Assembly (NCBI RefSeq): GCF_011386835.1
Contig: NC_088805.1
Span: 14,318,836-14,382,835, forward strand
DNA from: Chrysemys picta bellii
Taxonomy: Eukaryota > Chordata > Testudines > Emydidae
Reading direction: 5' to 3'
Length of the DNA stretch: 64,000 bases
The translations under genes and the position numbers were made by a program. The notes below the pieces were generated by a model. That model was not told where the DNA came from, ran no database searches, and saw nothing but the letters and a program-made list of their open reading frames with translations. Shown here in pieces: positions 45,279 through 57,198 of the stretch. Numbering within the stretch: position 1 is the stretch's first letter; every line of letters begins with the position of its first letter.

Positions 45279-47624
45279 TTTCACATTTCACTGACCAGCA
45301 CTGAGTGAGATTTGATGCTAGTGGGGCAGAGCTGTGGCCAGAGAGAGGCTCCCTTGGCCATGTTGTACCCGGCCTTTGTTTAAGGGATTGCTTTTCCCTC
45401 ACACTACATCCCCCTCCTCCTAGACTGATCTGGCACTGCATCGGGGGATGGGGGGGTTGCCCACAGATCGGCAGCTCTGGGATCCTCAGCACTGAGGGGT
45501 TGTTCCAGCGTCCATGGCAGGCTGAGGACTGTCATGTTCTCTACACCCTCCCCATCTCCTACTACACAGGCCACATGTTCCCATCTGCTCCTCCACCCCC
45601 TGCACTTCTAGAAGTGACCCAGGCGTGTCTGAAGCTGATACCTGCCACAGGAGAGATGTGAAAGCACGTGTGTGGGTGGAGGTCTGGAGCCAGTCAGCCC
45701 GTCAGGGACAGGAAGAGTTTGGGAGCCAGGATCTGAATAGCCCAATCTCACACAGAGTGAACCCAGTCACTTGGATTCTGTACTATCCTGAGGGCCCAGA
45801 GGGGCCTGAGCCAAGATGGCCGCTACTCTGTGTTCCTGTCTTCACCAGAGACTAAATCCAGCGTCATCCATCTCATCCAATGAATGTGTCAGCAGGGAAT
45901 GGCCCAATATCCCTAGAGTACCGACAGCAGGAGACTCTGAGAGAATAACTCCAACCAAGGGCTCTTTATAACAGTTGGAAATAGCAAAAATCCAAGGCAG
46001 TGGAGGACGGGGAGAGGAGTCTTGGCCACGTGTGTGTGATGGGGGGTGGGTGCGACCTCAGTCCAGATCCATCTGTGTGGAATTCGGTGTAAATCCATTA
46101 TCTGAATGGTATCACGGGGCTGCTCACACCCTCCTGGTAGTGACGGTTTGCACGTGACCACTTGACTGGGCAGCTCCACTCTCCCCTCATCCCTGCAATG
46201 TGAGCCCCAAAGCCTTTTGCTCCCTAAAACTAATAGGGTGACACGGGGCAGGAAGAGGAGGCAGGACAGGTAGATGAACTGGAACTCAGTGATCTGTATC
46301 CTGGCCTCCCTAGAGGTGGCTGCAGAGCACAATGCACTGTCTCCCTGCTCCCCTAGCCCAGCCACGGCAGAGCAGGCACCAGCCCAGCAGTGATACATCG
46401 CTGTGTGCAGGATTTACACACTGTCAAATCAGGGTCACAGAGCAAGTGCAGCGTGGGGCCATGGGCCCAGTAGCTGTGAGGCAGCACATGGGGCAGTTGG
46501 TATCTCCCCAAATGGAGGTAGAGTCCAAAGTCATCAGGGCGGCAGTCCAGGCAGATGAGAAGGATAAATCCTCAGCAGGGTGCTCCCCCGCCCCTGTTCC
46601 CCTTGAAATCACCATCCCCTGATTCCCTAACACACTCTGCACATATATTGCAGTCTGAGCACGTCCCCCCAGCACTGAGTGCCCCCTGGCCACGGAGTCT
46701 GAAGCACGTTCGGGGTGCGGGGGAGGGGACACACTGCATCTCAGCCCTGTGAATTGCTCACCCCAGGGAAGGGGGTGAATAGAGTTTTGCAGACTGTATT
46801 GTGAGTGTTAAATTGTAAAAGGGAAATCCCCGTCCTGGAGCAGGGTCTGAGCTGCTTTAATCTAGATCCCACATGGCCTGTCTGTGGGGATGAACCTGCA
46901 TTTGCTGAGTGGACAGAAGTCAGCTGATGGGGGCGGGTTTGGTGGGAGTTGAGAGGGTGGTTGGTGAGCAGGGGGCAGTGAGGCAGGGGGTCTGGGAACC
47001 GTGGCAGGAGCACGTCGCTGCTGTAATACAAATAATAATTAGAAGAATCATTAAAGAATTGCCAATTTTGTATAACGTGGTGTCATCTCAGCTGTGGAAT
47101 TAAGCAGCATTAGGCTCTGACTGTTCAAAGTTGAATCAGGTGTGAAGGCCAATATCCTGCATTTCCAGTCTGAAGTGAGTCTGTGATTGGCCAAAGGAAA
47201 AGCACATCCAGTGACTTTGCCTTTCACAGCCTTTGTTGTCAGGGTCCCTGGTGAAAGGTGGAGCAGGCAGGATACTGCGATGGCACCTCTCACCCCGAGA
47301 GATCCCAAAGTGCCTCGCAAACGATATGTCCTGTAGACAACATGCATGAAATGCAGCCAGCTCTGGGGGATGAGGGTGAATATGGAAAGTGACACAGCCC
47401 CATTAGTTGGGGGACGGGGGAGAGGAATTTTCACTGAGGACACTGGGGCAAACTTCTGCTGTGATGAAATGTCTGTGGGATCTGTAATGGTCCTGCAGAG
47501 CCGACAGGAGCTCTGTTTTTAAGGTCTAACCTCTGTGACGGGCTCGGTCACAGAGATCCCGCTTCGGACTGTCACCTGACGTGCTGAGACTAGCTCTGAG
47601 CCCGTTTTCTCTGCCAGTTCGGGT
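45279..47624. other. Intergenic between V segment F and the right duplication copy
   Basis: No exon recognised. 45850-46330 has a diverged direct duplicate at 63140-63660, and 46810-47110 matches 41400-41720. Confidence 0.5.
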
Positions 47625-48372
47625 GCAGGCAGGAACAGAGGAAGGAGTGTAATTAACACTGGCTGGCCCTCAGTCATCCAGGCGGCTTAGCCCACTTTGT
47701 GTTTGTCTGTGTGGCCGCCTGACCTTAGATCTGCAAAATCCCTTCCAGCCCATTGGCGTGAGAGAAGCCAGAGGAGGCGGAATGGTCACATGCTGCACAT
47801 GGGCCGTGTGTGTCCCTACGGGGATTGCTCATTTCCCGTTACCAGGAGAGCACCGTCATTATAAACTGGACACTCACGTAGCAAGGCTTGCACACAGGCA
47901 GTGCTATAGCACCCAGTCCCCACTAGAGGGCAGTACATTCCAACACCTGATTTCATGCTGCTTGCCCCGTCTCTGCAGGTCGCTGCTGCATTCGGAGATG
48001 GGAGAGGATGATGATGAATTGCATTAGTGCCCAGAGGCCCCAGTCAGGACCAGAGCCCCCTTGTGCAGGGCACGGTGGGAACACACATGCTGAGCATTTC
48101 AAATCGAATTCAAACCCTTTAACCCCTTGGCACTGATTGGGTGGGGCTCAGTGGGATTTTCACCCTTGCTGCTCTGATGAAGCCGCAGTCATTGTCGTTC
48201 CCTCTCATTAGGCGCTGTCTGATCCCAGGTGACATCACGGTCACACAGCCGTCTGGATCGCTGCATAATTACCCATTATGGGGGTTTTACGCCTTCCTCT
48301 TCAGCCTCTGATCCTGGCCCCAGCTAAAGACAAGGCACCAGACTAGATGGACCATCAGCCTGGCCTGGCCTG

Positions 48373-48397
48373 TGTTGTACTTAAAGTACTGCACAGG
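48373..48397 (+). repeat. 25-bp repeat end at inversion edge (copy 1)
   Basis: Begins TGTTGTACTTAAAGTACTGC and ends GCACAGG; identical to 55441-55465. It starts exactly where homology to the left copy stops, right after CCTG (48369-48372). Probably one end of an element with terminal inverted repeats split by the inversion. Confidence 0.75.
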
Positions 48398-48496
48398 ATC
48401 TTTTCAGGGGGAATAAGACAAAACGCCACATTTATTAGTAATACATGTATTTGTTAACACTGTATTATATGCATATAATATATTACACTTACACTC

Positions 48497-48532
<36 letters not shown>

Positions 48533-49464
48533 TCTTGTTGTTACCAATTAGTTGCTCCCCTTAACTTCACTGGCCAGGTGAGTTAGATGGGGGAGGGGGT
48601 GAGCCGGGCTTCTGCCGATCCGGATCGATGCTCCCATGTTGACAAGATGAGACCCGGGGTCCTCTGCAAGACACCTCAGTTTTATAGCAGCTTTCCTCTT
48701 ATGCAAATCTATACCAGATTCAAACTCTGTGTCTGTGTCCATTGGTCCTTTGTGCTGCTTTCTTTTGAGTGTTGTCCCAATACTGCAAAGAGGGTGTTTC
48801 CAAAAGAAGGTGCTTGCTTCTAACCCCCGAGGCCGTCAGTATGTCTGCTTGTCTTTAATGAGCCCACTTGACACGTTTTATTGTTCTTGGGTCTGGCTCC
48901 CAGCCCCTCTCCAACAGTTGAGGCTGTCTGGAGGTGCTGCCTTCCATGCCTTGTTCATCCACACCTCATTCATTCAACAGAGCAATTGATTAAGAGTGGG
49001 GGGGGAGAGCTCTTGTTCTACTGCTAGCAAAAAGAAATTTTTCTTCTATCTTATTCTATCCTTAGGGGCTATAATATTATACCAAGGGCAATGCAAAGTT
49101 TCTAAATGAGGCTTTGATACAAAGTTCCATGAAAACAGAGGTCACACGTGGGTAGACCCACCACAAGGTTATATGAAGAGGCACAATGTAAAGTCATATG
49201 AAAATTATTACAGATTTATCTACATTGTTTGGTTTGTTTGCAACAAATACAAAAGATTTATATGGTGACCACTCAAGAATTGTTCTTGAGAGGTCAAAAG
49301 GGGGACAATGTAGATAAATCTGTAATAATTTTCATATGACTTTACATTGAGACACGCCGGCTTCACGCTAAGGGCAGGTCGTGGTGAGGTGCCTCACAAC
49401 CCCGGGTGCCCCTGGGGAGCGTCACAGGAACCAGGCAGTCTGAGATTCAGACCAGCAGCGTCAG
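48398..49464. other. DNA unique to the right copy, at the inversion edge
   Basis: No homology to the left copy. Contains an (AC)n simple repeat (about 48496-48520) and the perfect 44-bp inverted repeat at 49184-49349. Likely remains of one or more mobile elements; no coding frame recognised. Confidence 0.55.
49184..49349. repeat. Perfect 44-bp inverted repeat with 78-bp spacer
   Basis: 49184-49227 (starting 'caatgtaaagtcatatg') is the exact reverse complement of 49306-49349. The spacer ends in a purine run 'aaaaggggga', which resembles the polypurine tract before an LTR. It lies 115 bp from the inverted block's edge at 49465. Confidence 0.9.
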
Positions 49465-51334
49465 TAAAAGAGCTCTAACTCTGTGTTGTGTCTGGACCAA
49501 TGGCAGCGACACATCCAACTGCAGTTTAGAAAAAATAACAATTGGGAGAGGTTAAAGAGAGACTGTTCCAAGTGTCCCAATGAGCTCCACGCTGCACAGG
49601 ATACAAGACATGCAGCTAATTATTCGCATTTATTGTTTGTATTGCAGAATCTCACAAAAGTCTCAACCAGGATCCAGCCCCCATCACGCTGGATGTTCTG
49701 CATAGCAAGTGACACGCAAGGGAGAAGCGTCACATCATCAGAACGTTGCTGGACATGCCGTAAGGGCAGGATGCAGTTAGCTAGATAACAGTGACAGCTG
49801 AGTCATCCCCCGTGGGTGTCCCATACACCAAACCCCTCCAGTGTACAACGCTAGAGCGAAGAATGTGTTACAGCAAAGTAAGGCCCCAAAAGCACAAGCA
49901 GAGATCTGAAAATCGGGCCCTGGGATTGTCAAAACAGGCTCATTTGGGCTCCAAACCTGCACTCACTTAAACACAGGCAAAACTTTCCTCTTCTGAGCAG
50001 CCCCATTGCCGTTCATTCTGGGTGTCGCTGGTCCAATAAAAGGAGGCTCTTGGGGGGCTGTTTTCCTCTGGTTTGGACTTGGGAATACATTGAATGGAAT
50101 GCCCCGTGCTCAGCAATTGTGGCGGTGCTCAGAGTTAGCTAATCACCCGTTCCCTGGTACACACCAGAGAGAGCGGCTGTTCCCAAAGATTGGCAGGCAG
50201 GTCCGCTGAGGGCTGCAGGGCCAGGCCGACTGTGATGGAAAGTTATCATTCATGTTTATTATTTACCCAGCACCAGAGTGTGCAGGGCACTCGCTCCCCC
50301 TGCCCAGCCACGCTAACAATCTGTCTGAATTTCTCAGCTGCTGTCTTGGCAATGGCTGAACTCAACTCACGGAACTCTTCGTTCTTCCCTCCGGGTCCTG
50401 TGAGTCTGAGCTAAGGACTGGTGGTTCTACCCCCTGCACCATGTGCATGCTGCTGGCTGATGGCCACGGTTTCATGGTGAGTGCGGCCGTGGGCAGTGAT
50501 GTGCTGCCACCATCTTACGGAAAAGCCCCCACCAAGTTCTCTCTCTCAGCCCCATGGGCTAATGGCCTTGAAGAGAGCCGGGATGAGATACCAGGAATCT
50601 ATTTGTCTTCCCATTTAAACAAAAACACTTCCTCAGAACCTCAGAGCTGAGAAAGAAGGCAGCAGCAGCTGGCAAACACTTATGCTGAGTATAAATCAGA
50701 GAAGCCCCAAGACTGCTCTAACTTACACCAGACACTGGGCAGGGCCCTGAATGGGCCCCGAATACAGGAAGTGCACAGGTAGCTTAAAGGGACTGTCTCT
50801 CTCCACCGCCATCAGCATCCTTTGTTCCTGTCCCAAGCCCCAGAAGCAGAGTAAGTGAGAACCCAGCCCACTGTATGTGGGAAAGGCAGATAACATACTC
50901 CTGAACATCAGAACTAGTGCTTTAGAAATCTGACTTTTCTGTCAAGCTGTACTGGGTGCCCCACATGCAGCTGTCGGGGATCTGAGCAGATGGACAGGGG
51001 CCTGTGGGCGTGAAAGACCAGCTCCGTTAGGTAGGGTCTCTGTGCAGTGGGAGCTGCAGGTGCCAGCACCTGGCAGGATCTGGCCCTGCGTGTCTCATAG
51101 CATTCTGCGCTCCACCAGGTGACATGCGTCAAACAGGAAGCCACCATCCGTCACAGCTCTCTGAGCATAACTGACCGGGGGGGGCCTCACCTCTAGGCTA
51201 ATTCAAGGGTGGAGAACATGAGCCGTTTCTTTTTTCCGTTCCTTATAGGGCTGCGGTTCCTTCAGCACGAGGCTCTGCAAGCAGGGGCTCTTCAGAGTCC
51301 CCCGGGGGCCAGCACAGGTTTTGGTTCCACATTT

Positions 51335-51981
51335 CTAGAGATAGTAGATGGGATACGTGATGGAGCAGTAATAGTCAGCATGGTCCTCGGCCTGGACCGC
51401 GGCGATGGTCAGAACGCAGGCGTTGCTAGCGGGGTCTTTGGACGCAGAGAAGCGGTCCGGAATCCCGGAGGGCTTGTCCTTGTCCACCTCCGAGTTATAA
51501 TAGAGCAGGTACCTCGGAGGGCTGCCAGGTCTCTGCTGGTACCAGGAGACCCCGAACTCCCGGATGTTGTACCCAGGATTCAGAGCACAAGAGAGTTTCA
51601 CCGTTTGTCCTGGCAACACTAAAATGGAGGCCGGCTGAGTCAGCACCGGCTGCGCCCTGGAAGCTGAACGAAACAAGGGCGCAGTTACGGACGGAATGTG
51701 CCGATCCCACCCCCAGTGGCTGAACTGTGACATTATCCCCTCCGGCATCGCCTCCGCACCAGCTACAGGTTAACCTCTCGCGTGCCACACCTCCGGCAGC
51801 CCACCTGACCACGCCTGCCTGCCCCTCCCGGCCCTGTCTGCAGCGCAGCGATAGCTCAGCACAGGAGCCTCGCCCTTGGGTCCCTCCCTCTGCAGAACTC
51901 CCTGATCGCCTCCGCCTCCCACGGGAACCTACCTGGCACCAAAACCCCTGGGAGGAGGAGAGCCAGGAGGCGCAGCACCAT
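51335..51981 (-). CDS. VPREB3: VPREB3, inverted second copy
   Basis: Leader exon 51933-51981 (start ATG at 51981) and V exon 51335-51663, both with intact splice sites, giving a 125-residue protein of the same length as the left copy. The mature domain differs visibly only near the C-terminus, where the left SIRYPIYYL is SITYPIYYL here. All hallmark residues (both Cys, WYQQRPG, NACVLTI) are kept, so both copies look functional. The octamer promoter is intact. The opposite orientation comes from the inversion within the right duplicate. Confidence 0.92.
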
Positions 51982-52105
51982 GGCGAAGGCCTTGGAGGGA
52001 GCCAGAGGGAAAGGAATCGGCAGCCGCTGTGCAGCCGGGCCCCTGGCTCTGTGCAAACCTGCAGCAGCTTTAGAGCCCTGGGGGGCCAGGCAAGCCAGGT
52101 GGTCT

Positions 52106-52113
52106 ATGCAAAT
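52106..52113 (-). promoter_or_regulatory. Octamer (ATGCAAAT on plus strand), promoter of right VPREB3
   Basis: Perfect octamer, inverted in keeping with the gene, 125 bp upstream of its ATG. Same element as at 24555. Confidence 0.82.
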
Positions 52114-52389
52114 GAGCCCTGGGGCTCAGGGACTCCAGCAGCTGATCAGGTGACTATCGGCTGCTCTCTGCACTATTCAGTCACAAGGCCGACACTTGAG
52201 GATGAAGCTTCAGTCACCGCAGGGAAGAACGGATTCAGGGCTGACACCCCGGCTGTATTTTGGGCTATGGCATTTGCTGCAGAATCCAGCCTCCTCCTCT
52301 TGTCTGTCCTCATCCCCCTTGCAGGTGCCATGCGCATGAGACATGGAGCCGGGTTCTATTCCAGCTCTGCCCACAGACCTCCCGAGTGC

Positions 52390-54177
52390 CCCTAGGTAGC
52401 TCCTGTCCTCTCTCTGGGTCTCCGTTTCCCCACTTATAAAGCAGGGATAATACAACCCACCTCCCCCACAAGAGCTGGGAGGCTGAACTCATCCATATTT
52501 GAGAAATGCTCAGATGGAAAGTGCTACGGGAGGAGAATCTAAGACCAGGCTCCTTTCCGGACAGAACAAGCCGCTTTCCTTCAGAGACTGGAGATCCATC
52601 CAGAGCCGGTCCCTGCGCTAGGTGTCAAAGTGCAGGAGCCTTTCCCCAGGCTGCTGTCTAATCACAGACACTAACCACAGACGGATCCGGGGCTGTTCCT
52701 GAGACTAAATCACCGTGACAAGAGCTACTGCTGCTCGGCCGTGGAGCACAGGAACAACCCGCCCAGCCTTCTGCCGGGACACCAGCGCTAGAGCAGCCCT
52801 GCTGCAAGTGTGTGTGGAACCAGAGGATCGGTCTAGGAACCTGGTCTCTCTGCTATGGCTGCTGCTGTAATAATAACATAAGTACACCTAGGGGCACGCC
52901 CAGGCCTCTGCTGAGTCCCTCAGGCTGTGCTGGAGACAGTGACATGGAGAGTGTCTGTGGGATCTGGAAGCGGAGGAGAAAAGGGGCTGCCAACTTCACA
53001 CATGATAAGACACATCTCCAGGGACATCACGCCCCAGAGGGGAAATGCTGCATCCTACATGGTACTGGCACCACCAGGAGAGGCCCAGAGAGAGACACCA
53101 CAGGGACATTCTGCAGCAGTCAAAGGCCAAAGCCCCAAGGCTCCAACAGACTTTAGAGTGACATGGGAGATCATTAGGCAAATTAGCTCCAGGCCCCTCA
53201 GATGTTATTGGACAGGTAAATCAATACCTGAATGCTCCTTATGGTAATTCAGAGGATTGGCCTGTAGCTTCATGTAATGATTTAAAGGCCACATCTCAAG
53301 TATCAGTGACGCACTCTCTGCACCTGCAGGGTAAGGAACTGGATAGAAATTCCTGGGCTTGCAAATCTTTTAAATGGAGGCCTCAGCAGACAGCATGCCG
53401 GCCAGCCAGGGCTCTGGATGTAGAGGGGAAGAAGGTTTGTTAGAGGGCCTGGCTTGGCCAGACCAAACAAGCTTAACTGGGGATGAGTAGCCCCTGGAGT
53501 ATGGGAGAAGGTTCTGATGGACATTCGTGGGGAAGAGCAGAGGGATGAGGGATTTTCACAAGTCTGGAGGTTCGGATAAGCACCACATTTAAAATTGAAT
53601 CATCCAGCATTTTGGGGGTCACTCGTCACTACTGCCAAGGAGATGCTGGTCTAGGTCACTTATGCTGCACCGTTTGGCACAGTCAGCATCTCTTCAGGAA
53701 ACTCCAAGGCTGAAATAGCAGCAGGTGCCATAGGTCAGGATCGGGGGTCGTTGGTGCAGTTGTGTGGAGGACGTGTGCACAGGACCTGCCCATGTGAGGG
53801 GCACGTGGAAATGAGCAATAATGCCGGGGGTCAGTGAAGAGCAGAAATGGGTCCTGGCTGGAAGGGAAGCTCAGCTCCATTTGCTGATATGATTGAATCG
53901 AATCCCACCTTTGACATCAAACCAAAGGCAGTGGGTCGGCGGCGGCTCTGGAGATCACAGTGCTGGGACACCTGCGGAGGGTGTCATTGGGGAAGGGAAT
54001 GGAGGGATTTCCAAGCCTGCAACAGTAGTTCAGAGAAAGAAAAGAGAGAGTAAAATGTACAGGAGGGCGAAAGCAGATGAGACAAGGAGAGATGTCATGG
54101 CTGAGGGGCTGAGCACTGTCCTTCACGCTGTGTGCTGTGAAGCTACTGAGGGGTTCCCACGCTGGTTCTCTATGTGA
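52390..54177. other. Intergenic between right VPREB3 and right VPREB1-like gene
   Basis: Reverse-complement counterpart of 22516-24290. No exon recognised. Small indels only relative to the left copy. Confidence 0.5.
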
Positions 54178-54872
54178 CTATAGCACTGTGCGCCTTGTGG
54201 GTTTGTCCCAAATTGAACAATAATAATCAGCCTCATCCTTGGGCTGCACCCGTGAAATGTTTAAATACCCTTCGTCGAGGCTGTGATCTTTGGAGCCCGA
54301 GAATCTCTCCGGAACCCCCTCTCCTCTCTTTAAACCACTTTTTACACAGTACTCCAGAATGATACTGGGGGCACTGCCAGATTTTTGCTGGTACCAGTCT
54401 ACACAATAATCCTTGAACTTGGCCCCACTCATGACATATTTCAGAGTGACTGATTCCCCGGGTGCGATAGACACAGAGGGCTCCTGGGTCAGGACAGGCT
54501 GGGTCTGTACGTCTGCAGGAAGCAAAGACAGTGTTAATGAGGCTGCTAGTGGGCAAGCAATGCTGTCAACTGGGCTTGCAATAGTCATCGAACCAAAGGG
54601 TTCTGCAACTTACTGCACCAGCCCCGTAATCTGGTGTAGACCCAAGTGTCATAACTTTACTAAAACTCCATACAGATGCGGGGCAGAGCTGGCTCTGCCC
54701 CCTGGGAGACGCTGAGAAAGCAAACCCTTCTTTGCTTTCAAGGGTTTCCTCTGCGAGGCTATAGAAAACTCCTGGCAGCACTAAGTTAGCAAGACTCAAA
54801 GAAATATACCGAGAACTTACGTGCTAAAGAAAGCGCCAGGAGTCCCAGTGCCACAGGAAGCTGGGGTAGCAT
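54178..54872 (-). CDS. VPREB1-like / diverged V-lambda gene, inverted copy, first Cys lost
   Basis: Leader exon 54821-54872 (MLPQLPVALGLLALSLA) and exon 54178-54512, with a proper CAG acceptor; the joined frame codes for 128 residues. The V domain reads HVQTQPVLTQEPSVSIAPGE, but TLKYVMSG replaces TLKCVMSG, so the first Cys of the Ig disulfide is gone (TGT to TAT). WYQQK, DEADYYC and the two extra Cys at DYC and EYC remain. A one-base difference after the CDR3 Trp changes the C-terminus to DKPTRRTVL. The heptamer stands at 54184-54190 (CACTGTG on plus). Spliceable, but folding is doubtful unless the extra Cys compensate. Confidence 0.65.
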
Positions 54873-54997
54873 GACAGTCCTGCACCGAGGAGTCAATGAA
54901 CGAGAGCACGGCAAAGTCCTTCTGTGCGTCTTTGGCTCTGCTACGGACCACATGAGCTTTGCTGGGGCATTTAAAGCAGCCCCACAGCAGGAGAGCC

Positions 54998-55005
54998 ATG
55001 CAAAT
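54998..55005 (-). promoter_or_regulatory. Octamer (ATGCAAAT on plus strand), promoter of right VPREB1-like gene
   Basis: Perfect octamer 126 bp upstream of the ATG, the same spacing as in the left copy. Confidence 0.78.
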
Positions 55006-55440
55006 CTGCCACTCCCTTGGGAGAATTTAGGTGGGGAATTGGTTTTCACCACAGCGCCAGAATTGGACCCGAAACCCTCCCATGCAAACAGAGGGGCCTG
55101 AAGAGATCAGCTGGAGTGGAAGCTCAGCAGCAGCAACAGGTGTCAATGACCCCGCTCAGGAGGCTGCAATGCCCCAGGCAGTGTTGATACACCTGGTCTG
55201 GATGCACTGCATTGTATTGTGCGCTCCGAGTGCCACAAGGGATTAATACGGCCAGGAGCTCAGCAGGATTCACGGGTTAGACATGTATAAATGAACACGA
55301 GCGATAACTTGTTGTCTATGTACTATGCCTTTAAGTGAATACTAGTCTAGGCGCACAATGTATTACACCTATAACCGGAGACTGTAGAGCATGGTCTCAT
55401 GCCCTGCGCCATCCCCTGTCCCCTGCACTACACTGCCAGG

Positions 55441-55465
55441 TGTTGTACTTAAAGTACTGCACAGG
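55441..55465 (+). repeat. 25-bp repeat end at inversion edge (copy 2)
   Basis: Identical to 48373-48397 and in the same plus-strand orientation. It begins directly after CAGG (55437-55440), which is the reverse complement of the CCTG before copy 1. The following 55466-55914 has no counterpart in the left copy and no recognised family. Confidence 0.75.
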
Positions 55466-55914
55466 TAGCTCAGCTGCCTGAAAACCAACAGTGTCTGGCA
55501 ACACAGCCCTGCCTCCCAGGCCCACACAGGCCTTGCTGGCTCTGGGCAGGCAGTGCTCGGCCCACACCAACCCCCAGATCCGTGGAGCGCTCCCGGCAGT
55601 GTCCAGCCCCTGTCACTGGACACTCCCAGACCTTACCAGGCTTGCTGTCCCCAAGGGGGAGTGGACACACGCGCTTCTTTGAGTCAGCGGAGGATCAGCT
55701 CCGTTATCATCTCACAACACTGAGATAGCTGCGTACTGACAACTATCGCACGTCTCTTATCAAAGGCTCAGAGTTATGGGTTAGTGGGTAAGGATAATAA
55801 TGGAAACAGAAATGGTTACAGACAAAACAAAAGTGGTAACACGCTTAAAAGAGTCTAAATGTAACTCTAACAGGCTAAACCTTCGCCTGAAGTAGTCTCT
55901 CCACGGAACATAAG

Positions 55915-56640
55915 AGCCCAGTGTGATGCTGTGGCCAAAAAAGCGAATGCAATCCTGGGATGCAAAACCAGGGAAATCTTGCATTGGAGTAGAGCGGTTA
56001 TTTCAGCTCTGTACCTGGCACTGCTGGAATCCTGTGTCCAGCTCTGGTGCCCACAATTCATGAAGGCTGTTGATAAATTGGAAAGGGGTCAGCAATGAGA
56101 ATGATTAACGGATTAAAAAACATGCCTCATAGCGATAGACTCAAGCAGTTCAATCGATTTAGCTTACCAAAACGAGACAGTTAAGGGGTGACTTGATTAC
56201 AATCTATAAGTACGTACATGGGGAACAAATATATAATCAGGGGCTCTTCAGTCTAGCAAAAGTACAAGATCCATTGGCCAGAAGCTGAAGCTAGACAAAT
56301 TCAGATTGGAAAAAAGGTGTAAATTTTTAAGGTGAGTGTAATTAATCACTGGAACAATTTACCCAGCTTCCTGGTGGAGTCTCCATCAGGGATGTTTTAC
56401 TAAAAGCTCTGCTCTAGGAACTATTGTGGGGAACTTCTATGGCCTGAGTTCTACAGGAGACCAGACTAATGGTCACAATGGTCCCTTCTGGCCTTAGAAT
56501 CTATGAACCTTCGCTACAAACGCGCTTTCTGTTGTCTACCCCTGTCATTGTCATTCACTCTCACTTAGTTTCAGAAGGGCCAGAAGGGACCATCATATCA
56601 TCTAGCCTGACTTCCTGTACATCACAGGCCACTAATCCCC
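55915..56640 (+). mobile_element. CR1-type LINE 3' fragments (right copy)
   Basis: Direct duplicate of 27208-27960, with the same two opposed fragments ('cactggaacaatttacccag' and 'gggccagaagggaccatcat'). Inactive. Being shared, it was in place before the block duplicated. Confidence 0.72.
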
Positions 56641-57024
56641 ACCCAGCACCTGCACACGGAACCCAACAACCAAAACACGGAACACAACAACCTCGGGAGG
56701 CTAGACTGGCCTGTGCCGCAGGAGGTGCACCAGTAGCAGGGCAATGGTTAAGTGAGATGTACCCAGATACTTATCCTGCCGAGTGCCCCACACCCACACG
56801 CTCAGGGGGAGGCTTCATCCGTTCCCAGGGACACATCCAGAGCAAAAAGCCATCGGGATCGTTGCAGAATTGTTCAGGAAGGGGGTGAACTCCTTACTCT
56901 GGCCACTTCTGGAGCCAGGAAACTCTGGGTGGAGCGTTGGTCTGACCCGGGGCAGCAGGGCTGAGAACTGAGGGCATCTGGATCATGAAAAGAGCACGAT
57001 GTCTGACCTCCACCCCTGAGTCTC

Positions 57025-57073
57025 ATTTGCATACTGGGCTGCACCAGCTTGACCCTGGAGGGCTCATTTGCAT
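57025..57073 (+). promoter_or_regulatory. Twin octamers ATTTGCAT, promoter of V segment G
   Basis: Perfect octamers at 57025-57032 and 57066-57073, the same pair and spacing as in segment A. Confidence 0.85.
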
Positions 57074-57198
57074 ACGTGGCTGCCCTACCCCTGCCCATAA
57101 GGGCTCTAAAGGCTGCCACAGGGTTTCACAAAGGCAGGGAACAGGCTGCAAACCAGCAGAAACCCAGCTCCTGTGACCTCTCCCCATCTCCCTGCACC

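Noticed and set aside
49465..55440. The second VPREB block as an allelic or assembly artefact
   Set aside because: It is inverted, carries its own differences (Cys to Tyr, splice acceptor, indels) and has distinct flanks with a split element, which fits a true duplication better; read mapping would still be the proof.
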